Assembly: GCA_013397455.1 (NCBI GenBank)
Contig: VYZB01000016.1
Location: 1-64,000 of the forward strand
DNA length: 64,000 nucleotides
Direction of reading: 5' to 3'
Origin: Crotophaga sulcirostris
Lineage: Eukaryota; Chordata; Aves; Cuculiformes; Crotophagidae
The position numbers and the translations under genes are program-made. The notes beneath the pieces were generated by a model. It made no database searches, was not told the origin of the DNA, and was given only the letters and a program-made list of their open reading frames with translations. Within the stretch, counting starts at the first letter, position 1, and every line of letters starts with the position of its first letter. This document shows, one piece after another, positions 49,901-64,000 of the stretch.

Positions 49901-52072
49901 AGATGCTCTAGTGGACCCCATATAGTTCTGCTTCTTACTTAAGTAAGTATCTGGTCTGGTTGAGACTCTTCAGATAGCTTATCAACATACCTATGCATTA
50001 AAATGCCGCTAAGCAGTGGTTTCTTAAGTAAAATTCCTCACTTTATAAAAAGTCACCCTGAAAATCTAGGAATTATTAGGAAATAGGTAAAAATTCCTAT
50101 TACTTAATGTATTTATTATGTATTTTTTTAATATATATTGGTTAGCCTTTGTTTGCAACTATTTGTCTTTTTTCACCTTATTTACAATGGATAATCACAG
50201 AATTTGTACAAAATATGAACTTCTGTGTTGGCTGAATCACTTTTTATATCAGTTTCGTCAGGCCCTCCTTTCCAGCCCTGGTTGGCAAGAGGATTGATAG
50301 AGGATTCCACCATACCACCCTTCTCCCCCCCTTCCCCAGTTCCTGTGATGGATGATTATGGAATAACGTGCCCAGAGGGAAAATTATTTCTTCCTAATCC
50401 TTGTCAGTTAGTGGTTGGCTTATGTCCTGTAGTCTGAAGACTTATATCCCATATACTTTACAGCTAAGTTTATACAGTACTTCATTTTAGCTGACTTCAA
50501 ATTTTGTTCATTACTGACTCCCTGCTTGGGAATATTACTATTCCTTATTGTTCTGCGCTTCGACAAAATCAGTCAAGAGACCGTCATTCTAATAGAAAGC
50601 CGTGACCGATTGCTTTAAAAATAAATGATACTTGCACTGACACAAGAGAGAAAAAAGGTTCATTAAAACTCATGTTGGAGAACTCTCATCACTCTCTTTC
50701 CATTGCATTTGACATTGTCTGAGAGACTGTTATATATTATGTTTATTTTTAGAGACTATTCTCTTTAAACCTGCTCTGGAATTTAAGGAAAGCAATAGTG
50801 CTTTCATACAGAAATTTACAGAAGCAAGACATTGCATCTTTCTGTTATAATTAGGGGATATCTCATGAAAAACCTATTTCAAAATAAGTTTGACAGGGGT
50901 GATAAAAAAAAACATAAGGAGAATCACAAGCTGCTTTAGGGCATGCAGTTTGCAAACCTGTGCACTTTTTATTAAGAATGCAATGACATTTAGAAGTGAG
51001 ACTTTCAGCACCTCATGCTGATTTTAATAATGGCTTTTGAAGTACTTAAAAAGCAAACTAGTTTAGTTTAGTTTACTTTTTTCCCCAAGAAAAAAGTTCC
51101 TTTCAGAACTAAATGTCTGTAGTAAATGAATTGGAGTATGTTTCAGATCCTTTTTTTAATGAATGTAATATAAACCAATAAAAAAATTGACAGAGTTTAT
51201 TTTTTTGCATAGACCAAAGCTAAAATACTAGTTTCAATTAGAAAGTATTTAAATACACAGGAAAAGTGTATGGTTTAACAACACAAATTTTAAAACAACA
51301 AATGTCCTGTATTTTTGCTAATTGATAAGCAGATTCAGGGAAAGCCAAACATTTATTTTTCCCTTGTTTTCCTTTTCCTCCTCTATGTTTCAATTGCTAC
51401 TTACTTTGCAGGGATAAAACAGTTATTGCCAGGACCTTCTTTCTCCTTTTAGGTACCTTGTGGGTTTATCTCATACAGTTAACGTTAAATGGACTGCAGA
51501 ATCCAGGGGCTATGACTTCAAACCACCTTTAAAAATCCCTAACTTCAGCCCTCAAGACTGACTTTTAGTCAGATGATACAGATTATTTCATCTTATTTAC
51601 TTGTAAGACATGCCATGCTTCTCGTCTTTCCTGTTAATATCAAAGCACCATGACTTGCTTTCACCTGAGCTAAATGTTTGTAGGGAGAGAGAGATTCGTG
51701 ACTAAATAAAAATTCAGAAAGTAAAGCTGTCATTATATATTCTACATTGCTGAAACAGCTAACACATTATAACAACTACCAAATTACCTGTAATCAACAT
51801 CCACACAATAGAAGGCACTCTGCATACTGATGAAGTTGTGATTAACACCTATTAACAACATGGGATTTGTCAATGAAAAAGTAGAGATGATTCAGTGCAA
51901 TATTTGGAAAGAATTGCTGTCTATGAAGCTTCCTGACTTTGGACATAGTAATTTTAGATTGTTGTCAGAAATTTGTTAACACTTTAAAAACATGCCTTGA
52001 AAAACTGTGTTCCTAACTTCAAAAAAAAAAAAGGAAATGTGCTGAAAAATGATGCTTTAAAAAAGTAGAGAG

Positions 52073-52087
52073 TCTGTGTGTGTGTGT
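52073..52087 (+). repeat. (TG)n microsatellite
   Basis: A short run of about seven TG units. It is followed by a C-rich stretch. Confidence 0.85.
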
Positions 52088-54639
52088 CCCCTCCCCAAAT
52101 ATATTAAACCATCAATTTCTTTCTAGGCATGTCAGGTCTGTAATTTCCTTGGAATTGTCTGTCTAATATTTTTCTCTTTCTATTTTTCCTTATTTTATTC
52201 TGCATCCAAGCTCTATAAAACTTGCTGCAGTGAGCTGTGATAAAAGGATACATTAATTACTGTAATGACACCCTTGTTAATCCCCATGGAATAATATAGA
52301 GAACACACGAGCTTCTCTGTAGAAGGATTACTAGAAGCAGCATGTCAAGAAAGTGTGATTTTGCTTATGTGGGGTTCGTTTGGTTTGGTTCTTTTATGGC
52401 TCCAGAATCTCAGCAGATAAGTAGGGACACTGAATACAATCTTCTAAATATTTATGAAGTTGAATTTCCAGTATAGGACTTGTCTTGGGATTTCATGGTA
52501 CTAAAGTCAGCTTAGAAACCTGTTCATGGGTCTTAACCAGCTTGGATCCCTAGGGTAGAGTCCTGGCTCTGATGAAGTCATAGAAATCCACCTTTTGTAT
52601 TTGTGAGTTTGTGCTTTGACTTAATCAACTTAAGGCTAGGTCTAAAAAGAGGCCTGGCTATTAGAAGTGCTGAGCACCTAGGACAAGTGCAAAATGATAC
52701 AGAAGGCTGGTGTCTCAATCATGCTTTCTTATGACCTACTTAAGGACAGGGTAAAAGGGCTCGCATGGAAGTAGCCCCCAAAAAAACCCACTGTTCAAAA
52801 TGTGATTCTTTCACTGTATCCTTAAGAATCCAAGCTGAGGGGCGATGTAGATGGCTTTTGTCAACAGTCATAATGGAGCCGTGTTTTAACATCCTCTCTG
52901 TAAAGCTGATGTAGTGGTGTGGGGTTTTTTTCCTCAGCATTTTTCTCTCTGACATGAACACGGTGATGACAGCATGTATAGACCCAGGTTCAGTTCCCTT
53001 CATTGCCTGGAGAGAGCCAAGGGTCAGGTTTCATCTCTGGAGAAACCAGCTACCAATTTTCAGGCAATTTTAAGACAAGAATGTTGTTCTTGCTCCCTGT
53101 GGAAGCTACACCTGAAGAGAATTCAACACTTACCACCTAGGGAAATGATGTTGTTTTAGTGTCTGTCTCAAGTGGCATAACTTTTGGGTATACTCAGTAT
53201 CCCCAGCGCCTAACTTGTTGAAGAAATGGAGATAGTGGGGCAACTTCCACGCTGTACTTGGAGTAAGAGGTTTAATGCAACTGGAATAGCTGCCAAGTAG
53301 TAGAGAGGTAGGTGGATTTCTGAACTAAGGAAGCCTGAAGATGAGGTCAGCCTTTTGAGCTTGAGTTCTGGAAATACAGGATCAATTCTCTTAGCTTAAT
53401 TTGGCAATGAAAAATTAGCTTCCTTATGGGGTTTTGTGCAAGAATGGGTATCAGCAAAGCCTCTCTTGAAACACTCTCTGTTCCACTGAGACATCTCATT
53501 GTGTCAGAGTTCCTGGTTCCTTCTCTTCCTGCAGTGTATTTTGTCAGACTTTTTTAGACTAATCCATTAACAAAATGGGCTTGTCAAATCTCCTTGTCAT
53601 GTTTTAGAAAAGGAATAAATTTGGTAATTGTTAAGTTATTTGAAGATTAGTCAGTCTCTGTGATAGTTCACTATTTTTTCCCAGCAGAGTAGCATCATTA
53701 GCCAAATTTAGGGTCTTTTTCATCTCTTAATCCTCACTAGTGCTAACAGAGGCACACAGCTGTAACTAAGAAAAACAAATTAACCCAGAATACATAAAAC
53801 CGGAAGTCTTGTGCAGGCAGCTCTAATAGCAATGCTTTTTTTAATCATTAAAGAATATGTAAATTTTAAACAGTTGTGGGGTTTTCGGTTGATTTAAGGA
53901 TGCAGTAGTTGAGATGGAAAATTTGCAATGCTTTGTAGTGTTTTTTTTTTTGTTGTGACATGACAACTGGCAGAACTCATGTGCTGCTCTGTTAAGACAT
54001 ATTGGGGATAATTAACTTGGGGTTTTGAGCTTTTTTTAGTGTATACATCTGTCACTAATGTTGAAGCTTGGAAACTGGAAAAATGTGTTTTATTAGGTTA
54101 GAAGTAGCTGAAAATGTTTACAAGGGACAGGGAAGAACTGAATTCTGATGTCATGTTATTAGACAAATTTGTATTGATATAGGCCTTCTATTTTGTTGTT
54201 TTGGTTTTTTTTATAGACAGACATTTTAAAGATGCGAAGAAAAATTATTCCCTTCAATCAATAGTGTCTAAAAGGAAGACAAGTTGAACTCTTTATGTCC
54301 AGAGCTGTTCTATGAAAATGAAAGCTAGTTTTAGGACTGGAAAAATTCTTTAAACCTCATAGATCTGTATTTTATATGTGTAAAATCCCTTAAAAAGGGA
54401 CAGAGCATGATCATATAGGGCACTACAAGAATATCCAATGCTGTAACTCTATGTTCAACGCTACCAGAAAATAACACCATTTCTCCAAGATGCGATATTG
54501 TCTGAGCTATGCAGAATTTACTGTCTTGTTTGTGTTGCTTTGCTTCCCTTGAAACTGGTGCAAGGTCCTGTCACTGGACCTTGATGACTCCTAAGGCCTA
54601 GAAAACTTGAATCCTACGGAGATTGTCATGAAGTTATGC

Positions 54640-55175
54640 AGGGAGAAAATTAGAAAGGCATTGATGAAGCTGCTCCTTGAGTACAGTGTTCAGTTTTGGG
54701 CTCCTCAGTACAAGAAGGGCATCTAACTCATGGAGCATGTCCAAAGAAGAGCACCAAAGCTGATGACAGGTCTAGAGCACAAGTCTTATGAGTAGTGACT
54801 GAGGGAACTGAGGTTATTTAGTCTGGAGAAAAGGAAGGTGAGGGGAGAGACCTTATTGCTGTCTAGAGCTACCTAAAAGGAGGTTGTAATGATGTGGGTG
54901 TTTGTCTGTTTTCCCAAGAAGCAAGTGATAGGGTGAGAGGACGCAGCTTCAAGTTGTGTCAAGGGAAGTTTAGATTGGATATTGGAAAATATTACTTCAC
55001 CAAAAGGGCTACCAAGCATTGGAACAGGCTGCCCAGGGAAGTGATTGAATCGCCGTCCTTTGAGGTATTTAGAAGATGCCTTGACATGGTACTTAGGGTT
55101 ATGGTCCAGTGTTTGACTTGGTAGTGTTAGGTTTATGGCTGGGCTCAATCTTAAAAGTTCTGTGATTCTATCTGT
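54640..55175 (+). mobile_element. CR1 3' fragment with ORF2 C-terminal region
   Basis: This is the longest CR1 piece in the window. In order it has AGTTTTGGGCTCCTCAGTAC, GAGCATGTCCAAAGAAGAGC, GGTCTAGAGCACAAGTCTTA, GGAACTGAGGTTATTTAGTC with TGGAGAAAAGGAAGG, then a frame at 54894-55124 that reads FKLCQGKFRLDIGKYYFTK and HWNRLPREVIESPSFEVFRR. It ends in GTTCTGTGATTCTATC. The frame is open only at the C-terminal end, and upstream stops and shifts break it, so it cannot encode a working reverse transcriptase. It covers the same part as the copy at 1-421, which begins near 54767 in its coordinates. Confidence 0.93.
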
Positions 55176-58100
55176 GGAGAGTGAGGGTAGATGTGTGCTG
55201 GAGGGAGTGTGAATGAGCAAAGTCCTTTAGACACTGGTGTATGAGTGTGCATGTGCCGCTGCACGAGAAACGTCGTGTAGGCACTGCCAGCACTCTTCTG
55301 CTAGCTAGAAGGAATCAAGGCTATACAAGGCCTGTGGTAGGAAGGAAAGTGCTGCATAAAAGTATGAGATTTCAGTTGCAGTTTTGCATAGTGATTCAAA
55401 GAATCATGAGTGAAGTATCAAGAATCATCAGTAACTACAACAACACTTGTCTTGGGCATCTCCAGATGTGCTGGGGGAAAAAATGAGTAATTTTATCATC
55501 TTGTTAATAGATCCACCATGATTCTTCTTGTTTTCTGAGGGTTTTTTCTTAAAGGGAGGAAAAATGGCAGTAATGCTGAATGGTGTCTTGCCAAGAGGAC
55601 AGAACAATACAGCCAAGTCTGTGTGGTCATGCAATTAGTTTCTGCAGAATGAAAAAGACAGTTCAAGGGAGTAATAAGCTTCCAGAATAAACTATGAGAG
55701 GGCAGCGAAGGCAATGAGATTCAGTAGATTCAACAGTAAATCAAAAAAAGTTCTAAAGAAGATATAGCAAACTTGTAAGTAATAGTGAGAGATTCTAGAT
55801 ATATGTCTCCACCAAATCAAAAATTCTTAGAACTGAATTTTATCAAACAGAAATGCCAAAAATCTGTTAAAAATAGATGTTCAATAAATGTGTTATGGAA
55901 GAAAATTTCATCAGGCTATGCAGGTACAACATCAGTGTTTCATGACTGACTCCACAGAAGTCCCTAGCTAGCAAAATGTCTACTTTGAAGTAGACATATC
56001 TACATGAAGAATCATGGCTGTGGCCTGCGATACTGTTGCTCTTGGCAGAATTCTCCTGGACGACATCCCATTCTGGTTTGTACATGTGGTATTGCAAATA
56101 TGTGAATACTGAAGACTTCCTGTCAACCTGGTGACTTGTCAGGATGTTATTTCTGTGATTCATCGGTCAACCAAGATCAGTGCAGTTTTCTCACTTGCTT
56201 TCCCCTAATCCCTAAAACATATTTGTTCTCCAGTTCCTTTTATGCATACGGTTGGTCTTGGAGGAGGACTTTTCCACTGAGAATAGATATAAAAATTTAC
56301 CATGGTGTCCAGCAAGCAATAGAGAAATGAGAGAGGGGATAAAGTCTTGAATTAATAGCAGAACTATTTGACTCTATAATTAAAATTTGGGTGATCACAT
56401 TTTCACAGTGGAGAGTCAAAAAACTAACCCAAATATAGTCACACACTTGGAAATCTGTGTCCAAAATATTTTAAAGGCTCCTGCTGGTTCTGTTGCCTTT
56501 CAAAGGAGATTTGATTCATAAAAATGAAATACAAATTCTGTCTTTGTTAAGACAGAAAAACCAAACTGTAAATTTGTAAATGATTAATTTGCAATGTGCA
56601 GTATGATTCAAGAAACTTCCTTCTGAAACAAAAGGTTGTTCACTTCGTAAGAAGCCTGGAAGCACAGTCTCTCAGAAAAAAGCCAAACCAAAGCAAAAAC
56701 TTCCCATCAAAATTCTATACATTTCATGTTCAATTTTAAATGAAGAAAAGAGTGGGTGAGGCTGTTTGGTATGGACTGTGACCACCTGCAGAGTTGTAAG
56801 GCTCTTGACTGTAGCTAAGGCTGCCTACTTCCCTCAAAGGCAAATTAATCTCTGGGAAGTGCCCTGTGCTTCAGTTGCTTTGCTTAAATCATTAACCTAC
56901 AATGTGAACATTTTCAGGAATGAAATATTGTGATTCGTATCTTCTACATAACTATTTTGGTAGTACTTGAAGGAACAACCTTAGAGTCATAATTTGTTCT
57001 GCAAATTTACATGCTGAAATGCAATAACATTTCAGACGTAGCATGGAAAGCTAATGTCTCATCAAGGTTACTGTTTAAGCATACTATTTTCTGCTCAGCA
57101 TCAGAATAACATGCAGTAAAGCAATGCAGTTGTTTGGAAAATAATGTAAAACAGTGAAATATGAAATTCATCCAGCAAATGGACGTAAGTGCATTGCAGA
57201 CAAGATGATGGATTTGGGGTTTTTTTAGTGCTTCCAAGTTCTGTTTTCAAGGTGATTTTACATTATTGAAGGTTCTCTACCTATTTTTCAAGGACTAAGA
57301 CTCCATATTGTTGAGCTGTGGGGTTTTTGAGGGTTTTTTTTCTTGTTTCATTTTTGGTTTAATCTGCATTTTAAACATAAGGGTTTGATTTACCTTGTTT
57401 TGTTTGGGTTTTGTTTTAGTTTGTTTTTTTAAACCATGTGTTGTCACCTGTGTGCTTTTGAAGTGGGAATAAAATGCTATCAAAACAGAACAGCAGTGTT
57501 TCACATCTGCTTTGCACCTGGTTCAGCATCTTAACACATGGTACACATCATGCTTTTATTCTTCATTCTTGACCAGAATTTTTCTTTTTTATGGAAAACA
57601 AACAGAAAAAATATTTTAAGTTGCTTTATTACTGTAGGGAGTTGCAAGAGAAATCTTTACTTGTTTATAACTATAGTGTTAGACTTTAAGAGAGGCCTCT
57701 TTGCATTTGCTTACGTGAAAGTTAATATACTTGTAAAATAAATAAAATTCAACCTGATCTAAGCATAGTTTGTCATGTTTATTTTTGTTATAAGTGATGT
57801 GTAAGTTCACACAATCTTAACTAATGCTCCCATCTGTATACACTGCTCTGATATAAGGACAGATTAGTGGATTGCCGTGTGTGCTAACAAAACCACAGCT
57901 ACTAAAGGTAAATGTTTCTTTCACAGAGGTCACAACTAATGTATAGACTGAAAACCCAGCGATTTTGTCAAATCTGAGGAATTAGATAAATTCAGATGTT
58001 ACTATCTGAACCCACACTATATGGATTCAGATTGCAGTAGTGTTACTTTTAATTTTTTAATCCTATTCTAAAGATAGTAATGGGAGGATTGTAATCGTGC

Positions 58101-58684
58101 TTTTTTCTTGCTGCATCTGACTATCTAGATTTAGTAACCCTGCAATGTTACTCACAGGGTTACCTTTTGGAAGACAGCAGCTGGTATTTTCTTCTCTCCT
58201 ACAGGCTTTAACAGTCTCTTGCCAGATTGGAGTATCGTGCCTCTTGCTTTCAGACAGATTTGGCTACTTCATGAGTTTTCAGCTCTGCTGTCTGTCACCT
58301 TTTTGTGGTGGTAATCCATCAACACCCATCTGTGCAGAAGTAAGAGCGGATACAGGTATTGAAGTGGAAAGGAAACAAAATAGCAAGTTGGATTAAGGGG
58401 AACACAGAAATGAATGTTAAATGAAAAAAAACTGACCTGATAAAGAAACCTCTCTGGTGGAGAAGAGCAGATGGGAAATGAAATTGTTGAAAGAGCACAG
58501 AAGGGGAGGGAAGGGAACTGTTTAAGAGCAGACATGATTTTTCAATCTACCTTTGGGTAGATTTTGGCCCTACCATGTTGGTAGTTTGCGCCTCCAACAA
58601 AAATAGAGAAGCCATTGCTGTGTCTGCAGCCAGATAAACGCCTTGGTGTGTTGTTGTGTGTATGGGTTTTTCTGTTGTAGTCTT

Positions 58685-58703
58685 TCTTTTTTTTTTTTTT
58701 TTT
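58685..58703 (+). repeat. Poly-T tract
   Basis: A run of 18-19 T follows TCTTTC. The length may be inexact in the assembly. Confidence 0.9.
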
Positions 58704-61700
58704 ATGATATAACCACGTAGAACTCCCTCCCATAGAGCTAAATCAAACTATAACAATCCATTTCTGCTTTGGAGGATGGCTTCTCAGCCACATGGAAGCT
58801 CATGACTTGTAGACATATTAAAGAAAATTCACCTATTTCAGGAAACTGAAGTGAACTCACTCTGTTGCTATTGCTAGACTAGAAAGAGTTTAATAGGATA
58901 CAGAAAGGATGCAGAAACTTGATTATTTTAGGCTTTTTGTATCATCATGCAGTACAAGATGATAAGTTAAATATAATAATTCTGAGGAAAATCTCAGACC
59001 TACAGGTACCTTTTTATTTGAATGTATTTTCTCGTGTAATTCTGTATTTCCAAAGCAGCTTGTTATGCTGGATTCTCATATAACAAAATAAATCAATGTT
59101 TGTTGAGCTGCATATGACATTAAATAAAAAAACCCACACATTAATTTCACTTACTTTATAACTTCTTGTTTGAACATAAACTCAGAATTTATGTAACTGG
59201 AATTAGTAACTAAGGTTTTGCTTATTCTTAGTGATTTTCTCTACTTGTTTTTCTTGTGGTTTTTTTTTTTATTTCCTCTTCTAATTTTATAATGGACTTG
59301 GCACTTTTAAAGAAAGGTACATTACTTAGCACATAAGATTCAAATACTTTTTGTGTCTTTTGAATAAAATTCCTTTAACCTCTTTTTATATTATTAGTGT
59401 TATTATTTCTGTGTAGTACTTGAGTAATTTAGTGTCCTTTATCTTGGCAACTCTAGGTTAATTAAGATTAAGACAAAAGGGATTTTGTCTTTGAGATCTT
59501 CTGTTGATTTAAAATATTATTTCTAAGAGTACTTCAATGTATTCCATGTGCTTCTCTCATGTAATATGTAATTATAGTAATATTTCAAAGGTACAAATAA
59601 TTTTTTGTATGCAATGGCATACTACGGTGGGAGGAAGAATGGTCAGCATCAAAGCTACTCATCTTCTACTCCTTTTACTTTACTCTTAGAAATATAAGCA
59701 TCAATCCCTGTTGAAAATGGGAATTTGCTGTCTCTGTGCAAACACTTAACCTTATGCATGGATTTCCTTTTGAACAATTTAAAGCACTTCTTACACTGAA
59801 TCCAAGACTTGTATGAAAAGTTGGTCAAAAGGGTTATAAAGACCTGTAAACCTTGCTGAAAATCAGAGCATGCTATTTTGTTTCACATTTCCTCAGAGTT
59901 TAAAATATTAATAAAAACCAATTAAAAGGTTGGTCTCTCCCTCCATTCTAGCCCAAATTTCCGGACTCGAGATCTGTTTGCTCAGCTTGGCTCACTGGTC
60001 ATTAAAGCTCCATGAAACATGGAAAAGCATTTGGGAAAGGTCTCAGTAGGGCAGTTGAAAATTAATCTAGGCCAACTACAGTCTGGTTATTCTATGTTGT
60101 AGATTTTGAGGGTTTTACTGATTATCTTTTAAGCGATTGCAGACTTGTTGCATTTGTAGTTCTAAGTTAATATATACTCTGCAATATAACTAGATTTAAA
60201 ATAATATTGATATATAATGATTAACTGATTAAAATCAATTATCAATTTATATGATTTATAAAAAACTTCCCTTGCATTAGTGTTGAATGTTTGACTTTTC
60301 TAAATTTTTTTTTTCCCTCTTGGTCATGCTTTAGTATGTTCTGCTTGCATCAAAGTAGGGAATTGTTTCTGGATGCAAGGATGCATACATACTGGCAGAG
60401 AGGGAAGCAAGGCATTTTTGAAAAAACATTCAGAGGACATCAGTCTCCTCTAGAAAAAATTTAGATGACTTTAAAATTTTCACTGATGTTCTGCTGAGTT
60501 TGCAAGAAAAGTAGTTAATTTCATAGATGGATCCCTGCACCTCTTCAGCAATCCCTTCTGCTCTTTTTGTATCTATCTGTGTTCTAACAAAGTGACTCAC
60601 CAGCATTGAATCCTAGATTTAATAGTCTGGGCTTCTAGTGTTTAGAGGGGAATGAATTAATTTACTTGGGTGTCTATCAACTCTTGTAATCTCAGTGATT
60701 TTTGAGAATTAGTCTTTTTTTCTTCCTTCTGCACTTAAACTTTGTACTCTGAAAGTGAAATATTTCAAGGTATTAAATGGTTAATAAAACGTTAACATAA
60801 TTTTGGTTTAGTGTAGGAGTGAAAACAGTGATGTTTGCAGGCAGTGGGAGAGGAGGGGTTGTGCGCAGGCCAGAGCTGTCTCTAAGGCAGCCATGCCGGT
60901 GGTGCCCAGCTGTAGCCCTGTGCTGGAAACGCAGCACATGCCAGGAGAAATTGGCCTTTGGCACATTGAAGTTCTACTTTTGAATAACAGAAGCCAAATC
61001 AACTAGAGCACAGTTTTTTTCAATCTACATCAAAGAGTTAATAGCACCATGATGCTCATTTTGAGGGTGTGGGAAAGGAGGAGGGATGGTGTATTATTTG
61101 GATAATTTCCTGTACTATCCTAGTGGAAGTAGTTGTGCTGACAGTGTTTTAGTGGAAGTCTAGATTAACCCTATAGTTGTGGGCTGTACTGAAGACAGCA
61201 AGTGTATTTTACAAGGAGAAAGTTAGCTTTCGTGAGAAAGTGCTGACTGGATAACTTGGGAATGGCTGTTGGCCAGCTCCTGGGGACACACAGAGGGAGT
61301 GAAGGTCTTGTGCCCCTCCCCTTACACCGCACTGGCTGATGGAAGTGACATGGAGGGGAGATGTTAAGGGATATTAAACTACACTGTGCCACCAACCATG
61401 GAAAACTGTTAGAAAGCAGGATCTGTGCTTGATGCTATCCATGAAGCTGTTTGGATTATGTCTGATGGTGTGCAAGGCAAGGCAAACATCTGCAGTTACA
61501 CACACACAGACCAACCAAGGTCATTTAAATCAAGTATGAAGTATCAAAACCAACTTGAATAATCAGCAAGTTATGGATTGCCTTTCTGCAGGCACTTGAT
61601 GATAAATAAAACCCATCTCAAATAAAACAAACTCTTCTAAAATGTAAGAGCTTCATTTAGTCCATAAGCGCACTTCTGTTTAAAGGTACTAATTATTTGT

Positions 61701-62154
61701 GCAGTATTTCATTAAATTAACAGTGTATTGAGTGGGTTAAATTTGCAGTGGTTCTTGAAGCTTTTAACAGTTTTTTCCTAATTTTAAGCTTCACAGCAAT
61801 GAATGCGTTTTGCATAGCTATTGACGTGCTGTCACTGCACGTTTACTTTTTAAGCAGAACCTTTTTTCCTGAAATTACTTAATGTTGTGGACTAAGTCTT
61901 TAACTCTGCTATATTGCTTGAAATTATCTTGGCACTGCAAGGTAATTTTTAAATTGACTTAACTGGACCATGGGGATTTTCTTTGCTGGGATTCTACACC
62001 ACTGTTTAAGAGCTCATCACTGGTATGGCCCTCACCTACTGGTGAGTGGTAATTTGATCACTGACAATAGAAAAACACGTGTTAATTTGAAGATGCAAAT
62101 GCATTTAGGGTAGAATAATGAGTCAGTTCCTGGATTGTGTAGATAGTAGCAGCA

Positions 62155-62170
62155 CCATTGACTTCAATGG
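62155..62170. repeat. Short inverted repeat (ancient-repeat-like motif)
   Basis: CCATTGACTTCAATGG has perfect 7-base arms (CCATTGA / TCAATGG) around two bases. The motif is typical of old repeats seen in amniote genomes. The family could not be named. Confidence 0.6.
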
Positions 62171-63715
62171 ACTTATGCTATTATACATCAAATGAGAATT
62201 TGACTCAAAGCATGACTAATGAACTCATTTAACTCCTGTAACTCAGAAATATTACTTTTTTTCTTATTGTAGCATAAAGGGTGAAGTGTATTTAAATAGA
62301 TTTAATTAACCTGTCTAAATTTGATCATCTGACTAATAGGTGTTCCTGTTCATTTAGGGCTGAAGCACAGTCGTATTTTCTAGTGAAGAATTAAACTTAA
62401 GGCTTGTGTGCCTGTTTGAAATATGTAGTTTTGGAAGGGAGAATTTTAAAGAAACACTTAATAGAAAGGAACTTGGCTGGGAAGGAGACATAAGCTTACT
62501 GGTCACTACTCCAAGATAACAACGAATAGATTAAAGACTGTGCTTTTCTTTCATGTATTTTGCGGTGGTCCTGTGTGAGGGTTTGCACACCTGGTATTTT
62601 ACTTCTCTTTCAAATTTACTTCTCATTCAATTTCTTCCTTTCTCCTGATTCTCCCTGTGAGAACTGAAGCTGTGGGATGTCTGTGTGTAAGAGTATTTCT
62701 TTTAAGAGAGCTCTGATTCATCCCACCTGCAGCTTAAATAAAACATTTAGAATATAATTGTATTTTCTTCCCCTGTTCTCTCTAGTCCCCTGTGCCTGAC
62801 GGCTCAGGGCCTCGTTTGGAGCTTCTGTGGCATTTCTCTGAATCATGGGGAAATTCTTTCTTATTTCCCTCCCACTGGGCAACTTTGTTTTCCCTTTGAC
62901 TCAATCTGAAATACTGTTATTTCTCACTTCCTCCTCCTGCTCCCAAACCATCATCTCCTTCTCTCTGAGCTAAAGTGACATTGCAGATGCTGTCTTTGTC
63001 TCATTCCTGATTGTTCTTGTAACATGTCTTTGCTTCTGGTTCTGTACGCTCTCACCTTCTTACAGATACTCTTCTTCCTATCATCTTCTCTGGGGTGCTC
63101 TGGAACTACTGCAAGAGGTGTTCAGGGCAGCACAAAGTGAGCACATGAATTAATCTTGATGATGCTGTTCCCTTATAAACTGACTGTGACCATCCTCATC
63201 AGAAAACTACGCAGTCTCTGGCCAATGCTGTTGAATTTTTTTTTATGCTTACCTTTTTGTTGCGTAAACCTGATCTGATTTTCTGGTTTTTTTAGAGCCA
63301 CTTTCAACTGGATCCATGTTTGCCATGCAACAGTGGGATAACTTTTCTGTTCTCTTTATGTCTCGCAGTTGGTGAGATTGATCTCATTTTACTGAAATTT
63401 GCTGTATCGAGGGCTTTGTAGAGAATGTGTATTTTTCAGTTTGCTAGTAACTCTCAAAATGTAGATATAACTTGATTTATACAGCAGCATGGTGATGTTC
63501 TGTTACTGCCTCTCTAATGACTGTGGCATTCTGTTTGCATTCTTGGATAGAACTCTCTAGTACATCCTTTATTTTTCCGTAGTACATATGCTTTGTAATT
63601 CTGACCAGTAACTGCAGTGAGCATGTCAGTGCACTGACAATTTCAGGTAGGCAAAAATGGAAAAATTGCGTACTGCAATTAATGTAATGATGTAACTGAG
63701 TTTAAGTATGTTTAT

Positions 63716-63737
63716 GTATATATATATTTATATATAA
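63716..63737 (+). repeat. (TA)n-rich microsatellite
   Basis: A TATATATATAT run is interrupted by TT and followed by TATATATA. Confidence 0.85.
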
Positions 63738-64000
63738 CAGCTAAGGCATTAGATATCACTGGGATGGGAGTGTTCAGAAGACTGATTTATCAGGCTAGTT
63801 CTAAACTTTACAACTAAACTTTACTAAGCTAGGCACTCACTAAACTCATACCTCCTGCTAATAGTTTCTTGTACATTATTCATCTTTGTCACTGTCTATT
63901 CAAAGCAGTCAGTCCTTCAAACTTACATTCTGCGTAAGTTATGAGTATACAGTACCACAGAGCTGATGCAGTAGGAGATGATAAATGCTGCTAACGCAAA

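Larger units (their letters stand above)
31504..64000 (+). other. GALNTL6: Intron 1 of the GALNTL6-like gene (5' part)
   Basis: The rest of the window is the start of a very long intron. I looked for the next exon, which should encode the stem with a DWHDYE-like motif and the start of the catalytic domain, and found nothing resembling it in any frame. GALNTL6 is known in mammals as a gene over a megabase long, so this is expected. Sub-stretches without listed features (31800-35690, 36530-37600, 37650-41200, 41730-44790, 46650-54630, 55180-64000) are AT-rich non-coding DNA in which no gene or RNA was recognised. Confidence 0.8.

Noticed and set aside
54894..55124. 76-codon open frame as a gene
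   Set aside because: It is the C-terminal part of CR1 ORF2 inside a truncated element.
31504..64000. Search for exon 2 of GALNTL6
   Set aside because: No frame resembling the stem-to-catalytic-domain exon was seen, so no second exon is annotated.

Overview
This window reads as a piece of a bird (or close archosaur) nuclear genome. It is AT-rich and almost free of coding sequence. It is scattered with CR1 non-LTR retrotransposon fragments that end in the avian-type tail (guided by the ATTCTATG-like octamer). It also holds older L3-type CR1 and possible MIR-like remnants, and a fragment of a widespread avian-type LTR. There are no bacterial genes, no CRISPR array, no tRNA or rRNA gene, and no complete mobile element with intact ORFs.

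Only one protein-coding exon can be supported: the first coding exon of a polypeptide GalNAc-transferase, best matched to GALNTL6, on the + strand at 31366-31503. It encodes a short basic cytosolic tail and a type II signal-anchor, and it ends at a textbook donor (CAG|GTAGGT) in phase 0. It sits in a strong CpG island (about 30110-31720) that is broken by a 642-base run of N (30616-31257). The gap probably hides the transcription start, the core promoter and most of the 5'UTR.

Layout: 1-30100 is upstream non-coding DNA with CR1 pieces, a poly-C/poly-A tract, a striking palindrome plus foldback structure at 9300-9482, and a possible MIR remnant. 30110-31720 is the CpG island, with a six-copy 38-39 bp GC-rich minisatellite at its upstream edge. 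31504-64000 is the 5' part of a very long first intron. No second coding exon was recognised in it, as expected for a gene known to have giant introns. The intron holds further CR1 pieces, an older L3-like element, a partial LTR in two tandem pieces beside a CR1 tail, and a 324 bp segment flanked by perfect 16-bp direct repeats that could be an unrecognised insertion.

The best candidates for something undescribed are the foldback locus at 9300-9482, the segment bounded by direct repeats at 35841-36196, and the CpG-island minisatellite. All calls come from reading the sequence and recalling families; no alignment or database search was run.
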